DNA of 64,000 bases from Mayamaea pseudoterrestris. Taxonomy: Eukaryota > Bacillariophyta > Bacillariophyceae > Sellaphorales > Sellaphoraceae. The position numbers were made by a program, and so were the translations under genes. The notes below the pieces were generated by a model that saw only the letters and a program-made list of their open reading frames with translations, was not told the DNA's origin and searched no databases. Positions 40,706 to 49,692 of this stretch are shown piece by piece. The DNA lies in NCBI GenBank assembly GCA_027923505.1, contig BROI01000022.1, positions 186,001 through 250,000 on the forward strand, given 5' to 3'. Each line of letters opens with the position of its first letter. The stretch's first letter is position 1.

Positions 40706-43700
40706 TTACTTGACAAAGGTACACTCAAGCGCAGCCTCATAAAGGGGGTTTCTCGTCCATAGGCCATCGACAATGATCCACGCTGGATTTCGCAGATTGA
40801 TCGACTTATTGCGAGGACTTGCGCATTCCTTCTCAAAACTCGATGATGCCGACTTTAGTAACATTTGCTTGCGGAGCTGCACTATGTTTGGAATTGTCAT
40901 GTGGCTCTTGTTTCGCTTGGTGTAGTATAGCGATCTATTCTCTTCGAACCAAGTTTCAAACGTGTATCCGGTTTCCTTCAGCCCGGACAAAAATGTTTGT
41001 AAGACGGAACGGAATGCAAGCCGACACAGCAGACCGCGAAAGCGAGCATTCAAGAATGTAGCTGCACCTTGCTGAATCTCGGCAAGTCTTCGCTCCAATG
41101 ATTCAAAAGCGCGATGCTTGAGCAACACCTTTGACTTGCCAAAGGTTATGAATGTACCTGTTTGCTCTTCGTTCGCCTGTACTCCACGGCTTTCCTTCTC
41201 ATCAGCGTGCTCCTTTGGTCTGTTAGCATCGTCGAGCACCACCAGCTTGAGAAGCTTTTCGACTATTTCCTTGCACAAATCACGCATAGCATTCGCCGAC
41301 ACTCGGCTCGACGGAGCGCGTTGATTGACGATCACTCCATACCGCTTGATAAAGTCGGCGTGTGAGTAGTGCAATGTGAATCCGGAGCGGGTCACGCTGA
41401 CGGCCTGAATAATTCCGCCGCAACGAAGCTGGTGCGCCGCCATTGGAACGTCAAATCGGTCCGGGACAAGCTGCTCGTTTGGCTTGATGCAGCGTACGTA
41501 ATGGGGTGAAGTTGAGTCGATCTTTGATCGGAGGTCCTTCACCTGCTGCCGAAAGAAACCGCCCACCGTTACTCGAGCTGGTGCTTTCATTTGAGCTGCT
41601 GGTGATGTTTCTTCACCTTGACGCGGTAATATAATTTCGGCAAGCTGATGAACAAAAGGATCTCTGCTGCCTAGTAGTAATTCTGATGTTTCAGGTGGCA
41701 AGTCGTCCCTATTCTTCTCCACAAAGTCTGTAACATCATACTCCACCAAGCCAGCAAAATGGATGATGCCGAATTGTGTGTCATGTTTGCTGCTACGAAA
41801 TCGCTCATTGCTGCCGTCGTGCGCTTTGTGTACTTTCTGTCCGAACGCTACATCGGAGGCATTCGGGGCTCGGCACATGTCATCCAGTATTACCATGATG
41901 CCTTCTGGCTTACGCTCTATCAAGTCAAGTACATCTTGGTTCTCTGGAAACTTGATAAAGTCCCAGTCTATACCTTCATTCACGTATTCAGTCTGTTCAT
42001 TCTTGAGCATGAACGTGTTGAATTGCTGTTGAAGAGCTTCGTTGCAAAAATTGATGCATAATTGCTCAAAGCTGTTCACTTTGAACGACTCGAATCCGAA
42101 TATGTCCAAGACACCAATGCTTGCGACTGGTATGCATGACTCCTCGGTTCGTTCGGTGACTCTGAACGAAATGGTTTGGTTGACACGGCTCACTAAAAAC
42201 TCGAAGAGCGCACCGTACACTGACTTTAAAAGTGCATCTAGTCCCTTCCGTGCTCGCTCCACGGTTTGTGTCTTGCGTATCGTCTTTCCGAGCGCATTAA
42301 TGGACACGTAGCAGAGTGCCTCGTTAAAAGCTTGCGGCGTGATACCCAATAATGAGCACGCTGGTCCAATGTGCGCGCTTTCCAAATCCAGAGCAGACTC
42401 TTCACCGTTTCCGGTGTCTTCAAACTCAAGGTTGGCCGCGTGCAGAATGGCTGCCGTCATGCGCAGCACCTTGTCACGTTCCTCGTCGGTAAATCCCATT
42501 ATAGTCATGGCCTCAAGCAAACCGCGAAACGTATCCTTATCCGAAACACCATCGCGTGATCGAGTGATGGCTCCGTTGCAGAGCAATTTGAAATCGGATG
42601 GACGGGCGCTCGCTGACAACATCAGCTTATCTTCCAAGTAATTGATCGTCGGCAGCTCTCCCGAAAGGACTTCGTAGAATATGTGGTAGTTGCGTTCGCC
42701 TTGCGACTGTGCGACCAGCCGCACCTTTTCCAATAAATATGTTTCAATTTTTGTCCCCACTAAGCGGCCCGTTTTGGTAAACTGCATGTCTATAAACTTG
42801 CCGAATCGGCTGGAATTGTCGTTACGAATAGTGCGGGCATTACCAAATGATTCCAGTATTGGATTGCTTTGCAACACTTGGGCCTCGATCGAGGATCCCT
42901 TGATGGTGCTCGTGTCCGTAGTTTGCTTTTTGACTGTGGCAGTCGTCGTTGGTAACCGTGCAGCACTTAAGGTAGCAGTACTAGCTTGTTCTGTTGTTGC
43001 GTCCTGCTGCTTTTTTACCTTTTGGTATGCACGTGGAGTGGACTGTCTGGAACCAGCCATGGCGGATCGCTGGCTGAGCGCTGCCAAGTATTTCATCAAA
43101 TGCTTGGTCGTGACTGTCTTGCCAGCGCCCGACTCGCCCGAGACTAGTATGGATTGATCGAATCGTTTACCATAATGTTTCATTGTTGCTGTTCCATTTG
43201 CGATTTTTGTTGTCCCAATATTCATGTAAATGTTTCGCATCATGCTTCGAAAGGCGCCGTCGGCAATCGCATATGTATGTGGCGGCAGCGACTCGACCAA
43301 GGCTTGCTCCGCTTTGGTCCAGTATAATGCCATGACATCGTCGCCATACAGCTCTGGCAACTGTTGAAATGGATTGCATGCAATGAGTACTGGACCAGTG
43401 GCAGTGTAAATGAGTCCCTTGTGGTATCTATGTTGAAGGCATTCCACGACGGTTGGTTCATGAAAGTGCTGCAAAACAACCAAGTCATCTGGATAATGAG
43501 ACGACTGGTTTCCAATGAGAATGTCGGTTCCAATCTTATCGGATGGTAGTGTAAGTGTCATGTCGTTATTATTGTCGTTGCCAGTGCTGTAGCTGCTGGA
43601 TGCGCTTGCATCAAGCGAGACTCGAACGGAAAGTTGATTGTCATCTCGCCTTGTCATCCCACCTTGCGTCCATTCGTACTCTTGAGTTTTGTTGTAGGAT

Positions 43701-44065
43701 TGGCTTGATATTCTTTGACTTTTTGCTTGTTCTACATCATTATTGCTGCTCCTTCTGAGTCTGATAATGTCGTCGTCACTCTTGTTGCGTTTAGGAGGCG
43801 TTCGACAGGATCCGACGCTTGGAAGGTCCTCGCTGCTGTGATTCCGATGCAGTCCATTCGTTTCCGCTTGTTCTTCTTCCTCGACTGCTCCTCCTTCATC
43901 GTTTCCTTGCGGCTGCTCTGTCGCTCGTGCTCGTCGAAGGCCGCCTCTGGAAAAGGCTTTCTTCGGTCGATTCTCATTGACAAGTTCCGTCCGGATCCAG
44001 ACTCGTATTTCTTTCTTGTTGTTGCCGTCGTCGCTGCTGCTCCCGGGAGATTCATTTGATGACAT
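40706..44065 (-). CDS. Unconventional myosin heavy chain, copy A
   Basis: 1119 residues, intronless. After a charged low-complexity N-terminus (about 190 residues) comes a motor domain. It has the P-loop GESGAGKT near residue 308-315, switch I NDNSSRFGKF near 415, switch II LDIFGFESF near 655, and PHYVRCIKPNE in the relay/SH region near 850. One IQ-like segment (AATFLNARFRGLLCRLAFRS) follows at about 1005-1025, then a tail of under 100 residues with no recognised cargo domain. It is an actin-based ATPase motor, and the class is not certain from sequence alone. Loop 1, between the P-loop helix and switch I, carries an unusually long Ser/Thr/Gln/Lys-rich insert of about 70 residues that differs from copy B. 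Confidence 0.92.
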   Translation of the reverse strand: MSSNESPGSSSDDGNNKKEIRVWIRTELVNENRPKKAFSRGGLRRARATEQPQGNDEGGAVEEEEQAETNGLHRNHSSEDLPSVGSCRTPPKRNKSDDDIIRLRRSSNNDVEQAKSQRISSQSYNKTQEYEWTQGGMTRRDDNQLSVRVSLDASASSSYSTGNDNNNDMTLTLPSDKIGTDILIGNQSSHYPDDLVVLQHFHEPTVVECLQHRYHKGLIYTATGPVLIACNPFQQLPELYGDDVMALYWTKAEQALVESLPPHTYAIADGAFRSMMRNIYMNIGTTKIANGTATMKHYGKRFDQSILVSGESGAGKTVTTKHLMKYLAALSQRSAMAGSRQSTPRAYQKVKKQQDATTEQASTATLSAARLPTTTATVKKQTTDTSTIKGSSIEAQVLQSNPILESFGNARTIRNDNSSRFGKFIDMQFTKTGRLVGTKIETYLLEKVRLVAQSQGERNYHIFYEVLSGELPTINYLEDKLMLSASARPSDFKLLCNGAITRSRDGVSDKDTFRGLLEAMTIMGFTDEERDKVLRMTAAILHAANLEFEDTGNGEESALDLESAHIGPACSLLGITPQAFNEALCYVSINALGKTIRKTQTVERARKGLDALLKSVYGALFEFLVSRVNQTISFRVTERTEESCIPVASIGVLDIFGFESFKVNSFEQLCINFCNEALQQQFNTFMLKNEQTEYVNEGIDWDFIKFPENQDVLDLIERKPEGIMVILDDMCRAPNASDVAFGQKVHKAHDGSNERFRSSKHDTQFGIIHFAGLVEYDVTDFVEKNRDDLPPETSELLLGSRDPFVHQLAEIILPRQGEETSPAAQMKAPARVTVGGFFRQQVKDLRSKIDSTSPHYVRCIKPNEQLVPDRFDVPMAAHQLRCGGIIQAVSVTRSGFTLHYSHADFIKRYGVIVNQRAPSSRVSANAMRDLCKEIVEKLLKLVVLDDANRPKEHADEKESRGVQANEEQTGTFITFGKSKVLLKHRAFESLERRLAEIQQGAATFLNARFRGLLCRLAFRSVLQTFLSGLKETGYTFETWFEENRSLYYTKRNKSHMTIPNIVQLRKQMLLKSASSSFEKECASPRNKSINLRNPAWIIVDGLWTRNPLYEAALECTFVK

Positions 44066-44196
44066 GCTATCAAGCTATAGCTAGTTTAGAAGGATCTAAT
44101 TGATCCCGCTGGAAATGAAGAACAAAAGGTTGTTGGATCGGCTGTTTTCGTCGACTTCCGGTCATTCGAAACCGCTACGACTATTATGAGTACACT

Positions 44197-44300
44197 TTGG
44201 TGCATAGTGCCAAAAACTTTGAAAATCAAAGTTTTTGGCAGTACACTATGGATCATAGTGCAAAGAACTTTGAAAATCAAAGTTTTTGGTAATACACATT
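44197..44300. repeat. Two near-palindromic hairpin repeats upstream of myosin copy A
   Basis: At about 44211-44239 CCAAAAACTTTGA is followed by AAA and its exact reverse complement TCAAAGTTTTTGG, a perfect 13-bp stem. A second copy with a mismatch follows at about 44262-44290. Each is preceded by a CACTWTGG-type box and TGCATAGTGC-like sequence. They lie 10-100 bp beyond the right edge of duplication copy A, between the divergent myosin and longin-like genes, and share their core with the array at 13.1 kb. Confidence 0.8.
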
Positions 44301-44691
44301 AATCCATAGTAACCTCATGTCGCACTGTGAGCGACTGTCACGCTTCAGCTCGGCGCGCGCGTTTCCATTCGAATTCGAGCTCGACGCCTTTTTTCCATGA
44401 GGCTCATCGTCCCTCTTGTTGTTAATCCGGTCAAATTAGACAAGACCTTATTGCGTATAACAAGCATTGAAACAAGAACATTTTACATACATCAGTACTG
44501 GCTGTTGCTAGAGATTGCAGGTACACCTTCAATATCACTGACTGCTCATTATTGTCCCAAGTATCCGACACAATCTTTGACGCGCACCTCGCCAAAACAT
44601 AATCAAGAGACAAAAGCATAAGGAAATAAGAAGCGAATCTAGTGGGCGAGACGCAATCGATTCATATTCGAGTACGATTTCAGGCAATAAC

Positions 44692-46938
44692 ATGAGTCCG
44701 ATTAATTGGCTTTGCATTGTACGCGATGAGACGCTGCTCGTTCAGTTTCCATCGCCGAATAGCAAGACTACCAATCACAGTCACTACGAAAACCGCGATA
44801 GGAAGCACGAGGGCCCGAATCATTCTTTTACAAGCATTGGGAGCGATACTACTGTTTTGGAAACTGCTCGAGGCTTGTTGAATCGCGAGCCGTCGCACGG
44901 CTGGGATACGTTCTCAACCGTCAAGCTTTGGCAGCATGCGTCACACTCGAAAGATCTTACGGCGCTGAGAGGACTTCGCTTTCATGTTTATCAACGGTTG
45001 CGAAGAAATGTCGACAGTGATTCATCGATCTCCTCTCGAGTGCTGGTGTGGGTCTACGCCTGCGTCTACGATTCGTCCATACTCTCCAAGCATCAGGCGC
45101 AAGCCTTTTTGGAAAAGACTGTACTCATTACCGAGCTCTTTCGTGAGACGGATTCAACTTGGCAGTCTAGCAACGACTTTGAAGCTTGCCAAGAAGATTA
45201 CGTTTGTTTATTGGAGCAACGTGTACTCGAGTTGCAACAAGCGTGCGAGTTTGGCAATGTTGCCTCAAGCCTTGAATACAGCAAGCAAATCGTTCAGCAA
45301 AACAAGTGTATCATCAAGGAGGAGAAGCAGAGGAGTCAGCAGATCTTAGCAGCAGCAGCTGCTGCTGGTCCGGCTGCGCAGGCTACGGGCAGTCCCCAGC
45401 AAGTTTTGGAGCTCAAGGAACGATTGGCATGGTCCGTTGGAAACTTGTCGAGCAGGTTCAAGGCAATTCCTCTCCCATTGGATATCACTTGGAGCGGACA
45501 AGCAAGCCATCCTTCCTCCGCGTCAAGCTCAGCCAACCAAACGGCAGAAGTGTCGGCTTTTCGTGCGACAGATAAGGATGATGGTCAAAGGCACCAAGAA
45601 AAATGCGAGACGAACCATGACTGTCATTCGCCGCTGCCATTCGCGAGCGATTCGTCGCAAGGCTGCCATGACACTCCGCCAAACCACAAGAAAAGTATAG
45701 GACTTACTGGTTACGATTCTTCCAATGTATGCGATGCTCATGACAGTCCCAGAGATATCGCCACGCAGTGTCGCCAGGAGCAGGAAAGTTGCAAAACCAC
45801 GGGTGAAGCCGTCGCCATTTCGCCGTGCGCCACTGTGGGTGGTACTGTAAGGACAGACGATGGCTTTGAAAAAGTAAATGGAATCAATAAAATACTTTTC
45901 CCGCACGAGGATTCTCATTATGATTTGGATATCAGCGCTGGTCAACCGAAGAAGTTTGAAGCTGGGAGTTGTGACATGGAATCACTTGTATCGCATGTGG
46001 ATGATGGTAGCACTGATAGCACGGACGAACCAGCACTAAGTGCTGTAACAACACAAGCCCCTATTAGCAGACCACTCGTTGCGACAAAGTCAAGTGTCAT
46101 GAAGCAAATTGGCAAGGACATGGATGCTGAGGGATTAACAACGATTGGAAATGTCAACCGCCTAAATTTTAATAAGGTTCAGCCAAAGGTTACGAGCAAA
46201 GAGATTGAAATTTTGCCGCCATCGGCCCAAGGAAATGTTGCGGTCAAGGATGATTTTCAGGACCTCGACTTCGAGATGGACCAGACGATGGCTTTGTACG
46301 AGAACAACTCGGTGCTGTTGCACCATTCTGGGTTTGAACTTAATGCTAGTCTTATATGTGATGATGAATTCGATGTCGCCAATTCGAAATGGCTGGTACA
46401 GCAGTCGGTTGGCGGAACGATGGCTATTGGTGATCCTCTCGCCATTGCTACAGCAACGACGGTGGACAGTGAATGCGACGCAACAATTGACAGCGACACA
46501 AGTGTGACGCAATATGCAACGGCGAATGATAGAGACTTTGACGAAGCGGTGGGTGACATGATGAATGCTAGACACTGCAGCGACACAATATCCTCATATA
46601 CTGATTTAATCACTGACGGTTCGTTTGATCGATGCGCGGCGCAATCGATGCGGAATTCGCAGACAGTGAGCTCGAAACTGTCTGAAGTCGAAGAGATTTG
46701 TGATGCTTCCTCGTTGCCGTTACCTGCAATGTATCAGCAAACAACTGACGAAAGCGCCTCGGTCGCGCGCAAGACCAATGAAACCGGCATAACAAAGGCA
46801 AGTAAGGACCTTGGGCGTTACTATGAGTTTGTGAGGTCCAGGTCAGCTTCGGATGATCGATTCGCCCAACTAACAACGCTGGCCGTGATTGGAGCCGCTG
46901 TAATGTTTTCAAAATGGCCCCGCGGAGCGTCGAGTTGA
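44692..46938 (+). CDS. Longin-like, tail-anchored membrane protein (tentative)
   Basis: A 748-residue intronless gene from ATG 44692. The first 190 residues look like a longin fold: a strand pair INWLCIVRDETLLVQF, then RGLRFHVYQRL, then VWVYACVYDSSILSKHQAQA and FLEKTVLITELF, in the order seen in VAMP7/Sec22 N-termini. A helical region at about 190-270 is followed by a long disordered acidic middle. The C-terminus ends in a single hydrophobic segment (LTTLAVIGAAVMFSKW) suited to tail anchoring. No SNARE heptad layer with a central Arg was noticed before it, so it would be a longin protein without a SNARE motif. The family call is by pattern only. Confidence 0.5.
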   Translation: MSPINWLCIVRDETLLVQFPSPNSKTTNHSHYENRDRKHEGPNHSFTSIGSDTTVLETARGLLNREPSHGWDTFSTVKLWQHASHSKDLTALRGLRFHVYQRLRRNVDSDSSISSRVLVWVYACVYDSSILSKHQAQAFLEKTVLITELFRETDSTWQSSNDFEACQEDYVCLLEQRVLELQQACEFGNVASSLEYSKQIVQQNKCIIKEEKQRSQQILAAAAAAGPAAQATGSPQQVLELKERLAWSVGNLSSRFKAIPLPLDITWSGQASHPSSASSSANQTAEVSAFRATDKDDGQRHQEKCETNHDCHSPLPFASDSSQGCHDTPPNHKKSIGLTGYDSSNVCDAHDSPRDIATQCRQEQESCKTTGEAVAISPCATVGGTVRTDDGFEKVNGINKILFPHEDSHYDLDISAGQPKKFEAGSCDMESLVSHVDDGSTDSTDEPALSAVTTQAPISRPLVATKSSVMKQIGKDMDAEGLTTIGNVNRLNFNKVQPKVTSKEIEILPPSAQGNVAVKDDFQDLDFEMDQTMALYENNSVLLHHSGFELNASLICDDEFDVANSKWLVQQSVGGTMAIGDPLAIATATTVDSECDATIDSDTSVTQYATANDRDFDEAVGDMMNARHCSDTISSYTDLITDGSFDRCAAQSMRNSQTVSSKLSEVEEICDASSLPLPAMYQQTTDESASVARKTNETGITKASKDLGRYYEFVRSRSASDDRFAQLTTLAVIGAAVMFSKWPRGASS

Positions 46939-47008
46939 TTAATAGAAGTAGAGTCGTTTTAAATTGTGTGGAGTCTTCAAAGTACTTGTCAATAAAAGTG
47001 CGTATGTA

Positions 47009-49402
47009 TTATTCCTCCACGTCTTGACTCAGAACTGTGGATTCATTATTGACCCAGTACGCTTCGATACGACATTGTATTCTTCCAACTTCCTTGCCAT
47101 TCCTGAGCAGTGGCTCATCAATGTCAGCCTCCAACATTTCTTGATCCGAATTAATGCCGTTCAGTCCAAGAAAGCCCAGGACACTTCCTCTTCGCGACGC
47201 TCTGACCTTGCTCTTGAACGACAGACTTGAATAGGTGCGACTCGATAGCGACATTCTCGACGATGCTGCTCGCCACTTGCTATCGTCCGCCGTTAAATTC
47301 GGTAAACTAGTCATTTGTTCGTCGTCATCGTCTCCTTCTATTGCCTTATTCGCCTGGTGCATGCACTGTAGCAAGAGACTCGCCAAGTTGAACGAAAACG
47401 TCCCTATTAGTGGATGGTGTCCTTGCGTATTGCCAAGCGTTCCTTCTCCGTCCATGACGCTAATTTTGAGCATGCTGCCAGTCAAAGGAACGGATTGGCC
47501 ATCCATAGAATGCGTATGAACTTGAATCTTGACTGCTTCGTTGCCCCAGTCAGCCTCACGTGTGTGTCGACGAACCGAAGTTCGAGGCCAGCCACCCATG
47601 GTTTTGGCAACCCTCGCCTTCGTATTGCTGTCATTGCCGGCAGGATGACTGGTCGTCACCACATTACTCTGCCTTCGCTGTCCGAGACGAAAGATACAGC
47701 TCAACAACCGACACAACCAAAATCGTTGCGCCTGCCTTTGGACACAAGCCTCGGGACTGGCGACAAACATGACGTATGGCGAAGGTGCCGTGTTTGGTAA
47801 CGTTGTTGTTACAGCCAAGGATGCGCTGGAAATGCGCGTTGACAAAGCACCCACCATGGATCCGGTAACAGAAGAAGTTTTATGCGACGAGTCAAGACCA
47901 AGACCGTTTCGCTGCTCAGGACTTGCGTCCACTTGCTGTTGCACAATCACCTTGACTTGTTGCTCAACATTCGCATCGGCTTGTAAGTTGTCGTTAGGTT
48001 CAGTGTTGAGAGGTTCAGTGTCAAGTGCATTTTCGAGGCATGCAGCGACTTGTCGCTCGACAATTGCATCAATCTGCAGAATGCCATTGCTATCAGCGGT
48101 CGCTCCCTGCGAGTGTTGGTGTAGCTGCTGCAGCATTTTGGTCCGCGCAATACGTTTCCAGAATGTATCAGCGTTTTGATTGATTTGGCACTTGATGCGC
48201 GAAACGTGAAGGATCAATTGGTCCTTGTCGAGTGCTTTTAAAGCATCTTGACGATGACTCGCCATTGGCGCTGCCATGGAGAATCGTTGATGTATGATAT
48301 TTGCCATGGATTTTCGCTGCGGCCAACTGTTCTGCGGTTCGAATTTTGGCCTTAATACAATTGGATCGTTGAGTTGAATTTCGTATACGCCTCGGACTGG
48401 TTTGTGATCGCTCGTCGTAAAGTGCTCCACGCCTTCGTAGAGCAATGGCCGCAATCGGCCATCCAAGTCGTGACTTGCTTTGTACAAGATGCGATCCGTA
48501 TAGGAGGGTCTTCGCTTGTCGACATATTTGTATCCAGGCCCCCGTTCCACCTTGAAGGTTGGTGGAAAGTTGATTGGCAGCGAATCGTTAAAGCCAACCA
48601 AGCAATCCTTCTTTTCCAGCGCTCGTTTCAGTTCGTCATGCTCTCTCAGCGTCATCCAATCTCTGTCATCTACGATTCCGCGAACCTGCTTCTTGTGATC
48701 GTCGTCGTCTTTGAACGTTTCTTTCGGAAGGTCCGTCCGAAAGTTCAAATCGCCAAGAACAAACGCATAGTGACTCGTGATTGTCGCGTCGTGCATTTCT
48801 CCAGCTGGTCTCGTTCCATGCAATATATCGGCCATGGTGGAACATCGAATTTTGTATTTGGCTGTTCCCTCATGCGCCTCCAAGTGACAAGTTGTGAAGG
48901 AAAGACGTAGATTGTTCTTGACAAGCAGCTGCGCTTGAATGCCTCCCTTGTTCGGCCGACCAGCCAGACCCGTATTCTGCGCTCCCACGTGCAAGACTCT
49001 TGCCGAACAAGTTTCTGAATGACAAAAGACTTCGAGTCGCATTTCACCTCTCAAGTGCTTGACGATATGTGAATAGGAAGGAAGATGCCGTTGCAGCATC
49101 AGGTGCAATTTCTTGGTCCCCAATGGATCATTGTTTTCCGATTCGCTTCCTCCAGTAAAAGTCGCTTCCTGGAATCCAAGGACTATCAATCCTAGTGGAG
49201 CATCCGATGATGATCGATGCATGCCAGCTGGAAGAATCATGCTGGCAGTTCCATCGTAAGGAATCCATTCCGATAAAGATGCTTGGTTTGGAGCAGCGTT
49301 GCCTAGATTGGCTGTTCCCACAAAGACGGAAATGGATGGAGACCTTGCTGCTGCTCCTGCTGCATGTAGTACAGATTGAGTCGATGAGAGCAGGGACGAC
49401 AT
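47009..49402 (-). CDS. Inositol polyphosphate 5-phosphatase
   Basis: A 797-residue intronless gene. The catalytic domain fills about residues 20-345. It starts with VFVGTANLGNAAP and carries LGLIVLGFQEATF, the Mg-binding/catalytic FVLGDLNFRTDLP near 210, PPTFKVERGPGYKYVDKRRP, the hallmark PSYTDRILYKAS near 300 and TTSDHKPVRGVYEI near 335. These are the standard motifs for removing the 5-phosphate from phosphoinositides or inositol phosphates. A poorly conserved middle is followed by a C2-like region at about 620-690 (VKIQVHTHSMDGQSVPLTGS, HPLIGTFSFNLASLLLQC), which may bind membrane. It is divergent from the AAA ATPase gene, 290 bp apart. Confidence 0.9.
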   Translation of the reverse strand: MSSLLSSTQSVLHAAGAAARSPSISVFVGTANLGNAAPNQASLSEWIPYDGTASMILPAGMHRSSSDAPLGLIVLGFQEATFTGGSESENNDPLGTKKLHLMLQRHLPSYSHIVKHLRGEMRLEVFCHSETCSARVLHVGAQNTGLAGRPNKGGIQAQLLVKNNLRLSFTTCHLEAHEGTAKYKIRCSTMADILHGTRPAGEMHDATITSHYAFVLGDLNFRTDLPKETFKDDDDHKKQVRGIVDDRDWMTLREHDELKRALEKKDCLVGFNDSLPINFPPTFKVERGPGYKYVDKRRPSYTDRILYKASHDLDGRLRPLLYEGVEHFTTSDHKPVRGVYEIQLNDPIVLRPKFEPQNSWPQRKSMANIIHQRFSMAAPMASHRQDALKALDKDQLILHVSRIKCQINQNADTFWKRIARTKMLQQLHQHSQGATADSNGILQIDAIVERQVAACLENALDTEPLNTEPNDNLQADANVEQQVKVIVQQQVDASPEQRNGLGLDSSHKTSSVTGSMVGALSTRISSASLAVTTTLPNTAPSPYVMFVASPEACVQRQAQRFWLCRLLSCIFRLGQRRQSNVVTTSHPAGNDSNTKARVAKTMGGWPRTSVRRHTREADWGNEAVKIQVHTHSMDGQSVPLTGSMLKISVMDGEGTLGNTQGHHPLIGTFSFNLASLLLQCMHQANKAIEGDDDDEQMTSLPNLTADDSKWRAASSRMSLSSRTYSSLSFKSKVRASRRGSVLGFLGLNGINSDQEMLEADIDEPLLRNGKEVGRIQCRIEAYWVNNESTVLSQDVEE

Positions 49403-49692
49403 AATTCAAAAAAGAAATGGCTTTTGAGTGTTGATAAAGGAACCAACAAAGCAAGGAGGTGAATTTGACGACGGACAAAGAGCCGAGCCGCGCGCCCAAG
49501 AAGGGTGCAGGCTGACATGGAGTGAATGACCAAGAAAAGAACGAAATGACGAGCTTCATTTATTGCCCAGGGCACATCTCGGAGTCATTTGCTGATGGTG
49601 CGTTTGAAAACTGTACACTTAAACATACAGTTATCAAGAAAACGCTGCGACATGATTTCGGGCGAACCAAACATCATCGATCACCATGAAGG
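49403..49692. promoter_or_regulatory. Shared 5' region of divergent phosphatase and AAA genes
   Basis: 290 bp between two divergent ATG codons. It must contain the 5' UTRs and promoters of both genes. No motif is singled out. Confidence 0.4.

Larger units (their letters stand above)
33844..44187 (+). repeat. Segmental duplication, copy A (about 10.3 kb)
   Basis: The sequence matches about 51,753-61,644 base for base over long stretches in the same orientation and gene order. The left edge falls near residue 160 of the SET+2OG gene. The right edge falls 122 bp upstream of the myosin ATG, at the shared CTATTAT, just before hairpin-forming repeats. Copy A has roughly 490 bp more than copy B between the acidic-protein and myosin genes. 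Confidence 0.93.
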
